DNA of 64,000 nt from PALSA-693 sp963780345 (GTDB lineage Bacteria; Actinomycetota; Acidimicrobiia; Acidimicrobiales; Palsa-688): contig CAWABU010000006.1 of the NCBI GenBank assembly GCA_963780345.1, positions 496,001 through 560,000 on the forward strand, read 5' to 3'. Each line of letters begins with the position of its first letter. The first letter of the stretch is position 1. Both the position numbers and the translations under genes were made by a program. The notes beneath the pieces were generated by a model, which worked only from the letters and a program-made list of their open reading frames with translations, was not told where the DNA came from and made no database searches. Of the stretch, positions 35,509 to 43,896 are shown in pieces.

Positions 35509-35842
35509 GCGACGATTCGCGGGTGGTCTGGCCCCCTCCCCGGCAGTCCAGCCATGCGAGCGGGGGGCCAGCCCGCCGACCTGGTAGGCCGGTCAGGTTC
35601 TTTGATGCGGTCCGGGTCCGGGAACCCGGTGGTGGCCGCCGGACCCGCCGTGGCCGCCGGGCCCGCCGTGCCGGCCGGGCGCCGGCCGGGCCCGGAGTGC
35701 CCGCAAGTGCCCGGTCAGGCGCCCCGGCGCCCCGGCGCCCCCGATTGTGTGCAAAACCATATCATATATGATGTATTTTCGAACAATATTGCTCGGAATC
35801 GTTTGACACCGGTGCCGATGAGGACCGGTACGATTCCCATCT
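35509..35842. other. Intergenic region before the CDF exporter
   Basis: 334 bp with no gene. The left half is GC-rich with short GCCGCCGG/GCCCGCCG repeats. The right half holds the AT-rich regulatory element (35743-35790) and a TTGACA box (35803-35808). A TACGAT box at 35829 lies 20 bp after it, longer than the usual 17 bp, and ends 8 bp before the ATG, so the pairing is doubtful. Confidence 0.5.
35743..35790. promoter_or_regulatory. AT-rich palindromic regulatory element, copy 2
   Basis: The left arm GATTGTGTGC (35743-35752) and following AAAA are identical to the element at 2255. The right arm (35781-35790) is degenerate (6 of 10) but at the same spacing. The core holds a perfect 12-bp palindrome ATCATATATGAT (35761-35772). 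It lies 52 bp before the cation exporter start, so a metal-sensing repressor (ArsR/SmtB-like sites are AT-rich palindromes) is a reasonable guess. Confidence 0.5.
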
Positions 35843-37048
35843 ATGGCCGTGAGCCCCGATGACCACGGCGGGTCGGAGGGGACGGCCGGCCATGGGCACG
35901 ACCACCTCGAAGGTGCCGGCGACGGGGGCTCCCACGGATCCCATGACGCCCCCGACCACCACGACCACCATGACCACGATGACGACCACGGCGATCATGG
36001 GCCTCACGCGCACCGCACCGGGGTCCGAGGGATCCTGTCTGGAATCGTCCGGCCGCACAGTCACGATCACAGCGACAGCCTCGACCAGGAGTTGCTGGCC
36101 AGCCGCGACGGTATCCGCGTCCTGTGGATCAGCCTCCTCGGGCTGCTGGCGACGGCGACCATCCAGGGCCTCATCGTGGCCCTCAGCCACTCCGTCGGCT
36201 TGCTGGCCGACACCATTCACAACCTCGCCGATGCGCTGACCGCGGTGCCGATCGGGCTGGCGTTCCTGATCGGCCGGCGCCGGCCGACCCGCCGGTACAC
36301 GTACGGGTTCGGCCGGGCCGAGGACCTGGCCGGGCTCACCGTGGTACTGGTGATCGCCCTTTCGGTCGTCGTGGCGGCCTGGGAGGCCATCGTCCGGCTC
36401 ATCCACCCCCATCCGGTCGGCCACCTGTGGGCGGTCGCGGCCGGCGGGTTGATCGGATTCGCCGGAAACGAGCTGGCGGCGCGTTACCGGATCAGTGTGG
36501 GCCGGCGGATCGGCTCGGTGGCTCTGGTCGCCGACGGCCAGCACGCCCGGGCCGACGGATTCACGTCGCTGGCGGTGGTGGCGGGGGCTGCCGGGGTGGC
36601 GGCCGGTTGGCCGGCCGCCGACGCCGTGGTGGGCCTGCTGATCTCCGTGGCCATCGCCGTCGTCCTCTGGGGCGCGGCCCGAGATGTCTTCCGCCGGCTT
36701 ATGGACGCCACTGACCCCGAGACCGTCGAGCAGGTGCGCCGCCAGGCCCTTGAGGTTGAGGGCGTCGAGGGCGTGGATCAGGTCAGGGTGCGGTGGATCG
36801 GCCACGAGTTGCATGCCGCCGTGGAGCTGAGCGTGCGGAGCACCATCTCGATCGCCGAGGCCCACCAGATCGCCGAAGTGGTGCACCACCGGCTGCTCCA
36901 CGAGGTGCCGCGCCTCGTCGATGTGACCATCCACACCAACCCGAGCCAGGAGGAGGTGAAGAGTGAGCTGCCGGGGGGCGACCCGCACGCCCTCACCGCC
37001 CATCACCGGGCGCGCCGTCGGGGCCGGGACCGTCCGGGCGGACCGTAG
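35843..37048 (+). CDS. Cation diffusion facilitator (Zn/Co/Cd exporter) with His-rich N-terminus
   Basis: 401 residues. The first 75 residues are extremely His/Asp/Gly-rich (GHGHDH, HHDHHDHDDDHGDHGPHAH, HSHDHSD) and probably bind metal in the cytoplasm. The CDF membrane domain follows with the metal site HSVGLLADTIHNLADAL (HxxxD), a second pair in ADGQHARADGF, and RRRPTRRYTYGFGRAEDLAG between. The C-terminal dimerisation domain ends in TIHTNP, then a basic Arg-rich tail. It should export divalent metal using proton antiport, controlled perhaps by the palindromic element upstream. Confidence 0.92.
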   Translation: MAVSPDDHGGSEGTAGHGHDHLEGAGDGGSHGSHDAPDHHDHHDHDDDHGDHGPHAHRTGVRGILSGIVRPHSHDHSDSLDQELLASRDGIRVLWISLLGLLATATIQGLIVALSHSVGLLADTIHNLADALTAVPIGLAFLIGRRRPTRRYTYGFGRAEDLAGLTVVLVIALSVVVAAWEAIVRLIHPHPVGHLWAVAAGGLIGFAGNELAARYRISVGRRIGSVALVADGQHARADGFTSLAVVAGAAGVAAGWPAADAVVGLLISVAIAVVLWGAARDVFRRLMDATDPETVEQVRRQALEVEGVEGVDQVRVRWIGHELHAAVELSVRSTISIAEAHQIAEVVHHRLLHEVPRLVDVTIHTNPSQEEVKSELPGGDPHALTAHHRARRRGRDRPGGP

Positions 37049-37100
37049 CGGATACCTGACGCCCCCGAGGGTGCTCCCCTGGCCGGGGTACAACCGAGGG

Positions 37101-37879
37101 GTGAGCGTGTACGTCGGAACCTCGGGCTGGCACTACGCCCATTGGCGCGGCGGCTTCTACCCTGCGTCACTGCCGACCGGCCAATGGCTCGACTACTACG
37201 CCCAACGATTTGCGACCGTCGAGATCAATAACGCCTTCTACCGCCTTCCGGAGACGACCACCTTCGCCGGCTGGGCCGCCACTGTTCCCGCTGACTTTGT
37301 GGTGGCCGTGAAGGCGAGCCGCTACCTCACCCACATCCGCCGACTCCGCGATCCCGAGGAGCCGGTCCAGCGCCTCCGCGAACGAATGGCCGGCCTCGGG
37401 TCCAAGCTCGGCCCCGTGCTCCTGCAACTGCCGCCGAATCTCGCTCTCGACGCCGCCGCCCTCGACGGAACGCTCAAGGCCCTGGCCGGGATCCGCGTTG
37501 CGGTCGAGTTCCGACATGACAGCTGGTTCACGCCCGAGATCCGTTGCCTGCTCGAGGAACACGAGGCCGCCCTGTGTCTCACCGATTCCCATGGGCGGCG
37601 AACACCCCTGTGGCGGACAGCGGGGTGGGGCTACGTACGCTTTCATGGCGGCCGGGCTCAACCGCCGTCCGGCTACGGGCGCACCGCCCTGCACAGCTGG
37701 GCCGGCCACCTGGCGGACCTCTGGCCGTCGACCGCCGACCTGTACGTCTACTTCAACAACGATCAGTTCGGCTGCGCGCCCGCGACGCCCGTCGGTTCGC
37801 CCTGGCCCTCCGGCAGGCCGGACTGTCGCCAACCCGCGTGCCTCCGGCCGGACAGACACCAACTTCGAGCGAGGCGTGA
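37101..37879 (+). pseudogene. DUF72 protein, frameshifted near its C-terminus
   Basis: Starting at GTG 37101 the sequence is a clear DUF72 protein (VYVGTSGWHYAHWRGGFYP, FATVEINNAFYRLP, PADFVVAVKASRYLTH, VAVEFRHDSWF, DLYVYFNNDQFGCA). At about 37775-37783 the frame is lost. Its natural end, RDARRFALALRQAGLS, continues in another frame to a stop at 37879, while the original frame runs on in Arg/Pro-rich nonsense to 38216. One missing base would explain this (CAxRDA). DUF72 has a TIM-barrel fold; its role is unknown. Confidence 0.8.
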
Positions 37880-37903
37880 GCGCCGACGCCCAGGTGTGAC
37901 AGG

Positions 37904-38548
37904 GTGGCACCAGTGGCATCGGGTGATTCTTCGCCAGGGACCGATCCGGCAACGTCGCCCGGGCGGCTCGGCCCGCCCGACTCAGCCCTCCCGGCGGGCT
38001 CTACTCCCCCGGCGAGCTCAGCACCCCCGGCCGGCTCGACGGTCCGCTACGGAAATCCGTGGGCCGATCCGCCTTCCGAGCGCGATCCAGTGCGCCGGGC
38101 CCGAGCCCGGCTGGCGGCGCCGGTCACGGTATGGACCGCGGGCGACGCCGGCGCCGATTGGGTCGGGCTCACCGTGTCATCGGTACTGCTGGCGCAGGGC
38201 CAGCCCGGTCGTCTGATCGGACTGATCGGGCCGGATTCCGACCTGGCCGAGGCCATCGAACGGACTGGAGCCTTCGTGGTGCACCTGCTCGCGGACCGGC
38301 CGGACCACCGGCGATTGGCCCAGCACTTCGCCGGGGCTTTGCCCGCCGACCCCGGTTTACTGCAGGTAGAGGCCTCGGCCCACGGTCCCCGGCTGCTCGC
38401 GGCCTCCGACCAGCTGGCCTGCCAGGCGAGCGCGTGCCGCGCCGCCGGGTGGTCTCAGCTGGTCGACGCCGAGGTGGCCGAAGCCCGCCTGGGTCCGCCG
38501 GCTCGCCCCTTGCTCTGGTATCGGGGCGAGTTCTGGCCCGGCAGATAA
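37904..38548 (+). CDS. Flavin reductase-like FMN-binding protein
   Basis: 214 residues from a GTG (start uncertain; a Pro/Ser-rich 50-residue leader may be untranslated). The core reads RRARARLAAPVTVWTAGD, WVGLTVSSVLLAQGQPGRLIGLIGPDSDLAEAIERTGAFVVHLL and ends LLWYRGEFW, the usual pattern of the flavin reductase/FMN-binding split barrel. It could reduce FMN for a partner monooxygenase or act on F420-like cofactors. It is close to DUF72 in the same direction. Confidence 0.75.
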   Translation: MAPVASGDSSPGTDPATSPGRLGPPDSALPAGSTPPASSAPPAGSTVRYGNPWADPPSERDPVRRARARLAAPVTVWTAGDAGADWVGLTVSSVLLAQGQPGRLIGLIGPDSDLAEAIERTGAFVVHLLADRPDHRRLAQHFAGALPADPGLLQVEASAHGPRLLAASDQLACQASACRAAGWSQLVDAEVAEARLGPPARPLLWYRGEFWPGR

Positions 38549-38558
38549 CGCCCCGGAA

Positions 38559-38954
38559 TCAGCTCAGGATCTTGGCCTTGCCCGCCTGGAACTCGGCGTC
38601 GGTGATGGCACCGGAGTCCTTGAGCTGGGCCAGCTTGGCCAACTGATCGGCGCTGTTCCCGCCGCTGCCGGCGGCATCCTGGACGTACTCCCGGAAGGCC
38701 TGCTCTTGCTGCTGGGCGGCTCTGGCCTGCCGTTCGTGCATCGACCCGCCCCGCGCGATCAGATAGATCAATACACCAAGTAAAGGCAATATAATGACGA
38801 AGATACACCAAAGTGCCTTGGCAAACCCGCCCATGTCATGGCTCCGGAAGATGTCCGTGAATACGACGATCAGCAGCCAGATCCAGATGAAAAAGGCGAA
38901 GAACCACAGCATCGTCCAGAAGATGCCGAGCAATGGATAGCTATACGCGAACAC
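38559..38954 (-). CDS. Small membrane protein with SHOCT domain
   Basis: 131 residues from a GTG. Two membrane helices at the N-terminus (TMLWFFAFFIWIWLLIVVFTDIF and ALWCIFVIILPLLGVLIYLIARG) resemble the PLD nuclease N-terminal domain; a charged Gln/Ala-rich linker (RQARAAQQQEQAFREYV) follows; then a SHOCT motif (DQLAKLAQLKDSGAITDAEFQAGKAKILS). Proteins of this plan are common in actinobacteria and of unknown role. The local DNA is less GC-rich than its neighbours. Confidence 0.85.
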   Translation of the reverse strand: MFAYSYPLLGIFWTMLWFFAFFIWIWLLIVVFTDIFRSHDMGGFAKALWCIFVIILPLLGVLIYLIARGGSMHERQARAAQQQEQAFREYVQDAAGSGGNSADQLAKLAQLKDSGAITDAEFQAGKAKILS

Positions 38955-39170
38955 GGTTTACTCCTTATCCCAGCGCTGATTTTCCGGTTGACATGCGCAT
39001 ACTTCAGTGCATTCGTCTACCACAGCCGCCACCCCTTTCGGGTGATCCCCCGCGATCGACGGGCCCGGAATCGCGAAATGGCGCAAGCTGGCAACGAGCC
39101 GGGACGAAGGCGCCCTGTCGCGACCGCCGCTCTCCGGGTGGTCCAGGCGAGACCCGTATTGTTTCGCCGT

Positions 39171-40016
39171 GTGAGCTTGCACACGATCCTCTCGGTGACA
39201 CCGACGACTGGCGATTCATTCGAGGCCATCCCGGACGGAGAAGGGTTCCTCTTCGGCGGGCTCACCATCGGCGTGGCCGTCAGGGCCGCCGGCCAGACCG
39301 TGGCCGCCGGTCTGGTCCCGAAGTCATTCCATGCCTACTTCCTTCGGGCCGGGCTCTGGGGACCGGCGCTCCGGCTCGATGTGGTGCGAACTGCTGACGG
39401 GCGTTCGTTTGCCAGCCGCCACGTCACGGTGCGCCAGGGTGAGCGCACGCTCGCCGTACTGACGTTGTCCTTTCATCGTCCCGGCGCCGGCGCCGACTGG
39501 CAGGTGGCGACAGAGTTGAGCGGACCGGGACCGGCGGAACTGGCGGGCCTGGCCATCCACATGCCGTGGCCCGACTTGATCGAGGTGCGGACCGGGCGCG
39601 CCCTCGAGTTCGGCTCCTTTGCCAGCAGCGCCCACCCCTACTGGGCCAGATCCGCCGGACGCCTCGGCGAGGATCCGGTGTCGCACAGTGCGGCCCTGGC
39701 GTTTATGTCCGACTTCATGGTCGTCATGTCCGTCCTGGACGTCGACGCATCGTTCGCCCGCCCGGCCGGGATCCTCACCCTGGATCATGGTCTGTGGTTT
39801 CACCGCCCCGTCAACGCCGAAGACTGGTTGCACTTCTCCTGCGATCCGGTATCCATCGCTTCCGGACGAGGGTTCGTGCGCGGCTCGGTTCACGCCCAGG
39901 ACGGGAGTCTGATCGCCTCTTTCGTTCAGGAGGTGAACATCCCCTCCGAGCCCGGGACCGGCGATCGGTCCGGCGCCGTAGATCCGCCCGCCCCGGCGCC
40001 CGGTCGCAAGTCCTGA
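39171..40016 (+). CDS. Acyl-CoA thioesterase II-like (TesB, double hot-dog)
   Basis: 281 residues from the GTG at 39171 (an ATG at 39078 would add 31 basic residues). First hot-dog: FLFGGLTIGVAVRAAGQTV, SFHAYFLRAG, FASRHVTVRQGERTLAVLTLSFH. Second hot-dog: ILTLDHGLWFHRPVNAEDWLHF, GFVRGSVHAQDGSLIASFVQE. The catalytic Asp is in TLDHGLWFH. It should release CoA from medium or long acyl-CoA and so act on lipid turnover. Divergent from the SHOCT gene. Confidence 0.88.
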   Translation: MSLHTILSVTPTTGDSFEAIPDGEGFLFGGLTIGVAVRAAGQTVAAGLVPKSFHAYFLRAGLWGPALRLDVVRTADGRSFASRHVTVRQGERTLAVLTLSFHRPGAGADWQVATELSGPGPAELAGLAIHMPWPDLIEVRTGRALEFGSFASSAHPYWARSAGRLGEDPVSHSAALAFMSDFMVVMSVLDVDASFARPAGILTLDHGLWFHRPVNAEDWLHFSCDPVSIASGRGFVRGSVHAQDGSLIASFVQEVNIPSEPGTGDRSGAVDPPAPAPGRKS

Positions 40017-40099
40017 AAGCGCGCCGCCTCCCCGCTCCGTTCAACAGGCGGTCCGCCCCGGTCAGACGGCCCGGGCGCGGCCAGTGGCGGCGGGGTAGG

Positions 40100-41146
40100 T
40101 TACGGGCCGGTGGCCGCGGCGACGGCGCCCCGGATGCGCTCGGGGGTGAGCGCCTCCATGGTCGCCACCACGGGCTCCAGCCCCGGCCGGGCGGTGATGA
40201 TCCGCACCATCGTCTCGTCCAGGCCGGCGGTGAGGCGGGCGTAGGCCGCCGCCGCACCGGCGGCAGGTCCGAAGTACCCCACGGCGCGAAACATCTCGTC
40301 GGGGGCGTCAGCAACCAGTGCATCCATCGCTTCCCCACCGGCGCGCCGCTCCTCCAACTCGGAGAGAACCTCGCCGAATCCCATCTCTCCGAAGAGACCG
40401 CGATAGCCGGCGGTCGGCGGGATGCCGGGGCGGCCCATGGCGTAGCCGAGGACCTGGGCGCCGAAGGCTCGGCGAGCTGCGGCCGCGTCGTCGTCGACAC
40501 AAACCCGGATGTACATGGTGAGCGCCACCTCGCCCGGGTCCCGCCCTCGCCGGGCCGCCCCCTCGGCCACCAGGCGCCGGCTCTCGTCGATTCGCTCTGG
40601 CGTGGCCCAGTTGAGGAGGGCCCCATCGGCCAGCTCGCCGGCCAGGCGCACCATTTGGGGCCCGAGGGCGCCCAGCTGGATCGGCACGGGTGGCAGACCG
40701 GATGCGCCAAGGGAGGCATTTCGGAGGCGTACACCCGGGCCGTCGTAGGTGACCGTCTCGCCCGCCAGCAAGGCCCGCACGGTGTTGAGGTAGTCACGCA
40801 TGATCGCGACCGGCCGATTCGGCAGACCGACTGATGACCAAAAGTCCGGTCCATAACCGCCGGTCCCGAGCCCCAGCACGAATCGACCCTGGGAACGCAA
40901 GCCCACGGTGGCCGCCTGGGCGGCCAGGGCCAACGGGCTCCACATCCGGGCCGCCGGGACAACCGAGATTCCCGTCCAGAGCGACGTAGCCTCCGCCCAC
41001 GCGGCGCAGACGTGGAAGGCGTCCGGCACGCCGCCCGCGGGGGTCCACAAGCTTTCGAAGCCGAGCCGAGCTGCCTCCCGTCCGGCCTGACGCAACTCTT
41101 CGAAAGGGAGCCGGAGCCCGGCGTCCAGTCCTGCACCCACACGCAT
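40100..41146 (-). CDS. Luciferase-like (LLM) F420-dependent oxidoreductase
   Basis: 348 residues with the bacterial luciferase TIM-barrel pattern (AARLGFESLWTPAGG, FVLGLGTGGYGPDFW, PVPIQLGALGPQMVRLAGELADGALLNWATPE, YIRVCVDDDAAAARRAFGAQVLGYAM). The family in actinobacteria mostly uses coenzyme F420. The substrate cannot be read. It is divergent from a small membrane protein gene. Confidence 0.88.
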   Translation of the reverse strand: MRVGAGLDAGLRLPFEELRQAGREAARLGFESLWTPAGGVPDAFHVCAAWAEATSLWTGISVVPAARMWSPLALAAQAATVGLRSQGRFVLGLGTGGYGPDFWSSVGLPNRPVAIMRDYLNTVRALLAGETVTYDGPGVRLRNASLGASGLPPVPIQLGALGPQMVRLAGELADGALLNWATPERIDESRRLVAEGAARRGRDPGEVALTMYIRVCVDDDAAAARRAFGAQVLGYAMGRPGIPPTAGYRGLFGEMGFGEVLSELEERRAGGEAMDALVADAPDEMFRAVGYFGPAAGAAAAYARLTAGLDETMVRIITARPGLEPVVATMEALTPERIRGAVAAATGP

Positions 41147-41372
41147 TCGTTCAGTATGGCGGACGCCGTCTCGAAAGAGCCCGGCCCAGCTACTGGTGAA
41201 GGCCAGAAACCCGACGGCTGAAGCCGCTGGCAGAGGCGGCTAGTGCGAGCCCCGGGAGGCGCCGGGTCCTGGCCTCCAGATCGCTGGCACCGCCACTAGG
41301 ATCGCCATCCCGGTGCCATCCGTTCCCGGACAAACCTCTGCAGAGGGGGGTGACTACATCCGGGGAGTGCGG

Positions 41373-41876
41373 ATGACCGACATGGAGGCCGGGCCAGTCA
41401 TCCGTGTCATCGTGATCGCGGTTCTGCTGGCGCTGGTCGCCATCACTATCGCTTTGACCATCTCCGCGGCCCATGAGAACGCACGCGTGGATACCGTGCG
41501 GCACCGGGGCGTCCCCGTACAGGTAGCCGTGACCGGATGCCAGGGCATCAGCTCCGGCGTCGGCATGGGCATCGAATACTGGGAGTGCCGGGGTACCTAC
41601 GGCCTGGCCGGCAATAGCTACAACGAGGTGATAGGCGGAAGCCGGGCCCACCTGGCGACAGGCCAGGTCGTGCCAGCAGTGGCCGTCCCGGGCCAACCCC
41701 GTCTGCTGTCGGTCCCGGCCGCAGGCCCTCATTCGGACTGGAAGCCCTACCTCGCCCCGATCATTCTCGGCGCCCTGGTCGTGTCGAGCCTGGCGGCGTT
41801 GCTCTGGTGGTCGAAACGGCGTCACCCCGAGGGCACCCGACGCACCGGTGCGGTGGCGCAGGCGTCGAAGGACTGA
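41373..41876 (+). CDS. Two-helix membrane protein, DUF3592-like outline
   Basis: 167 residues from the ATG at 41373. A first membrane helix (VIRVIVIAVLLALVAITIALTI) and a second (LAPIILGALVVSSLAALLWW) enclose a domain with two cysteines (VTGCQGISSGVGMGIEYWECRGTYGLAGNSYNEVIGG). Such a module resembles DUF3592-type envelope proteins. Role unknown. It ends 87 bp before the selenoprotein-type peroxiredoxin in the same direction, so the two may be cotranscribed. Confidence 0.7.
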   Translation: MTDMEAGPVIRVIVIAVLLALVAITIALTISAAHENARVDTVRHRGVPVQVAVTGCQGISSGVGMGIEYWECRGTYGLAGNSYNEVIGGSRAHLATGQVVPAVAVPGQPRLLSVPAAGPHSDWKPYLAPIILGALVVSSLAALLWWSKRRHPEGTRRTGAVAQASKD

Positions 41877-41963
41877 GACCAAGGGTCGGAGGCTTCGGGC
41901 CCGCAGCAGCGGTGCCATCCGAGATCACCGGCCGCCCTGACCTCGAAGGGCTAGCGTTCCCAT

Positions 41964-42425
41964 ATGCTCGAAGCTGGCACCGAAGCACCGCCATTCACTC
42001 TCCCCGATCAGGACGGACGTCCCGTATCGCTGGCTGATCAGAAGGGCCATTGGGTGATCTTCTGGTGGTACCCCAAGGCGGCGACCACGGGTTGAACTCG
42101 CCAGGGTCAGGGCCTGCGTGACAGGTCCGCTCAACTGGCGGCGGCCGACAGCGTCATCCTGGGCGCATCATTCGATCCCCCGAAGGACAACAAGGCCTTC
42201 GCCGAAGCCCAGCAGTTCGGCTATCGCCTGCTGTCCGACGTCGACCGGAAGGTGGGTACCCGGTATGAGGTGACCCGACCCGCAGACGATGAGCGCGCCG
42301 GCTTCGCCTTGCGCATCGCCTACCTCATCGACCCGGCCGGGATCATCCGCAAGGCCTACGAAGTCACGGATGTGAGTGGTTTTGCCGATCAGGTCCTCGA
42401 GGACTTGCACGCCCTTCAGAAATGA
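41964..42425 (+). CDS. Selenocysteine-containing peroxiredoxin (PrxQ/BCP type), in-frame TGA
   Basis: Reading the TGA at 42093-42095 as selenocysteine gives a 153-residue peroxiredoxin. Before it: MLEAGTEAPPFTLPDQ, GHWVIFWWYPKAATTG; after it: TRQGQGLRD, VILGASFDPPKDNKAFAEAQ, YRLLSDVDRKVGTRYEV, AYLIDPAGIIRKAYEV. The TGA (codon 44) falls exactly at the peroxidatic Cys of the YPKxxTxG-C-T motif. The whole protein has no cysteine, so there is no resolving Cys and Sec would be the only redox residue. The frame stays open and conserved to a TGA at 42423. A hairpin of bacterial SECIS type lies just downstream. No simple ORF call finds this gene. Confidence 0.88.
42099..42140 (+). promoter_or_regulatory. 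Bacterial SECIS-type stem-loop
   Basis: Beginning 3 nt after the TGA: an outer stem CGCCAG/CTGGCG (42099-42104, 42135-42140), an internal loop (GGTCA / GCTCAA), and an inner 7-bp stem GGGCCTG/CAGGTCC (42110-42116, 42122-42128, one G-T pair) closed by the pentaloop CGTGA. The apical loop starts 21 nt after the TGA and has G among its first two bases, within the published ranges for bacterial SECIS elements (16-37 nt). It lies inside the coding sequence, as bacterial SECIS elements do. Confidence 0.8.
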
Positions 42426-42555
42426 TGGTGCGACTGCTCGCAGACAGGGAAGACACCGCACCCACGGTGGCCGGGCGGGTCCGATCGCCGGGTGGGTAGC
42501 CCGGCTCCCGCCGGCGCGGCCCGGGAGGCCAACGGTCCGGCCGGGCTCAGGCCCG

Positions 42556-42966
42556 TCACCGCGACTCGCGACCGGCGGCGCCCTGGTGGGCGGCCTGATA
42601 GTCGGCGTCGCTCACTTTCCCCAGCCAGGTCGTCAGGCCCAGGGAGATCGCCGTGTGCAGGACGTACGAGTCATGGGTCCCCCCGTGCCAATGTTCCTCG
42701 CCGCCTGCAGCGTGGACGACATCCCCGGCGCCGATGAAGGCGGCCTCGCCCTGGCGGTTGGCGACCAGTCCCCGACCCCGGACCACGTTCAGCACCTGAC
42801 CGCCGGCATGGGAGTGCCAGTGAGTACGACTGGCTGGAGCAAAGAACACGTTGCCCACCGACACTTCGGGCCGGGCGAGCACCGGATCGAGAAAGACCGT
42901 GCCGGTGAAGTTGTCGGACCGCGCCTGTGACGGTTGACCTTCCGCCCGACCCCGTACGACTTCCAT
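42556..42966 (-). CDS. Cupin-domain protein
   Basis: 136 residues with a strong AGGAGG site before the ATG at 42966. One beta-barrel with the metal-binding cupin motifs: FFAPASRTHWHSHAGGQVLNVVRGRG (HxHxxxxQ) and GDVVHAAGGEEHWHGG (the second His). It ends with SLGLTTWLGKVSDADYQAA, as in the carboxymuconolactone-decarboxylase-associated single-domain cupins. A metal is likely; the substrate cannot be read. It is convergent with the selenoprotein gene. Confidence 0.88.
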   Translation of the reverse strand: MEVVRGRAEGQPSQARSDNFTGTVFLDPVLARPEVSVGNVFFAPASRTHWHSHAGGQVLNVVRGRGLVANRQGEAAFIGAGDVVHAAGGEEHWHGGTHDSYVLHTAISLGLTTWLGKVSDADYQAAHQGAAGRESR

Positions 42967-43117
42967 CCCACGACCTCCTCTTTCCCGGCGCGTCTCACTA
43001 ACCGGCCACGCCACTGTATCCACGGCGGCCGGCCGTGTCCGGGACCGGGATGGGAGGTGCGACTCCGGGATGCCGCGCCCACCGGTCCGGGCCCAGAGGC
43101 CGGGATAGCCTCGCCGT

Positions 43118-43633
43118 ATGGAAACCTGGGATGCCATCAGGGCGCGTCGTAACGTTCGGAGCTTCGAGCCCCGGCCGATACCCGCCGACGACCTGGATCG
43201 CGTGCTCGAAGCCGGCCGGCTGTCCCCGTCGGCCTCCAATCGGCAGAAGTGGGACTTCGTGCTCGTCACCGACTCGCAGCAGCTGCAGGAGCTCTCCACC
43301 GTGTGGGTCGGCGCCAAGCACCTCGCCGGCGCCGCGGCCGCGGTGGTCATGGTGCTCCCGGAGCCCGAGGCCGAGCGGTATCTGACCATCGATCAATACG
43401 ACCTCGGCCAGGCCACCATGGCGATGATGCTGGCCGCCACCGACCTCGGTGTCGGTTCGGGCCATTCTGCCGTCGGGGACCAGGACGCCTGCCGCCGCAT
43501 TCTTGGGGTGCCGGCCGACCGTCACTGCGCCTACATGATCGCCCTGGGATACCCGGCCGACCGGCCCCTGCGCCCACTCGCCCGCCATGATCGCCGCCCC
43601 TTCGAGGATGTGGTCCACAGAGGCACCTGGTAA
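43118..43633 (+). CDS. Nitroreductase-family protein
   Basis: 171 residues with the FMN nitroreductase pattern: METWDAIRARRNVRSFEPRPIP, LEAGRLSPSASNRQKWDFVLVTD, and a C-terminal region IALGYPADRPLRPLARHDRRP. The RxR-S and SPSASNRQ segments are FMN-binding. It would reduce flavin, quinone or nitro substrates with NAD(P)H. It stands alone, divergent from the cupin gene 151 bp away. Confidence 0.9.
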   Translation: METWDAIRARRNVRSFEPRPIPADDLDRVLEAGRLSPSASNRQKWDFVLVTDSQQLQELSTVWVGAKHLAGAAAAVVMVLPEPEAERYLTIDQYDLGQATMAMMLAATDLGVGSGHSAVGDQDACRRILGVPADRHCAYMIALGYPADRPLRPLARHDRRPFEDVVHRGTW

Positions 43634-43896
43634 CCGGCGACGGGCCTTCGCCGTCTCGGGATTCGCCGGCGCGGCGACAAGGGGCTCTGTGGTGGGCTTC
43701 CCGCCCGAGCGGACGTTGCTGACCCGTACGCCACCATCCTGGGGCCGGCCTTTCTGGGCCGTCTGAAGATGGGCTAGATTGCCCGCGCAGCCCTCGCCGG
43801 CGCGGCGACAGGAGCCTCGGACGGGGTCTGGGGTTGAAGAGGTAGATCCAACCGGCAGGCCGCAGTTTCCAACAAACCCGGATAGGACTTCGACGA

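Noticed and set aside
42964..43389. Extended leftward frame upstream of the cupin.
   Set aside because: The AGGAGG and ATG at 42966 are clear and the upstream translation is antisense to the nitroreductase.
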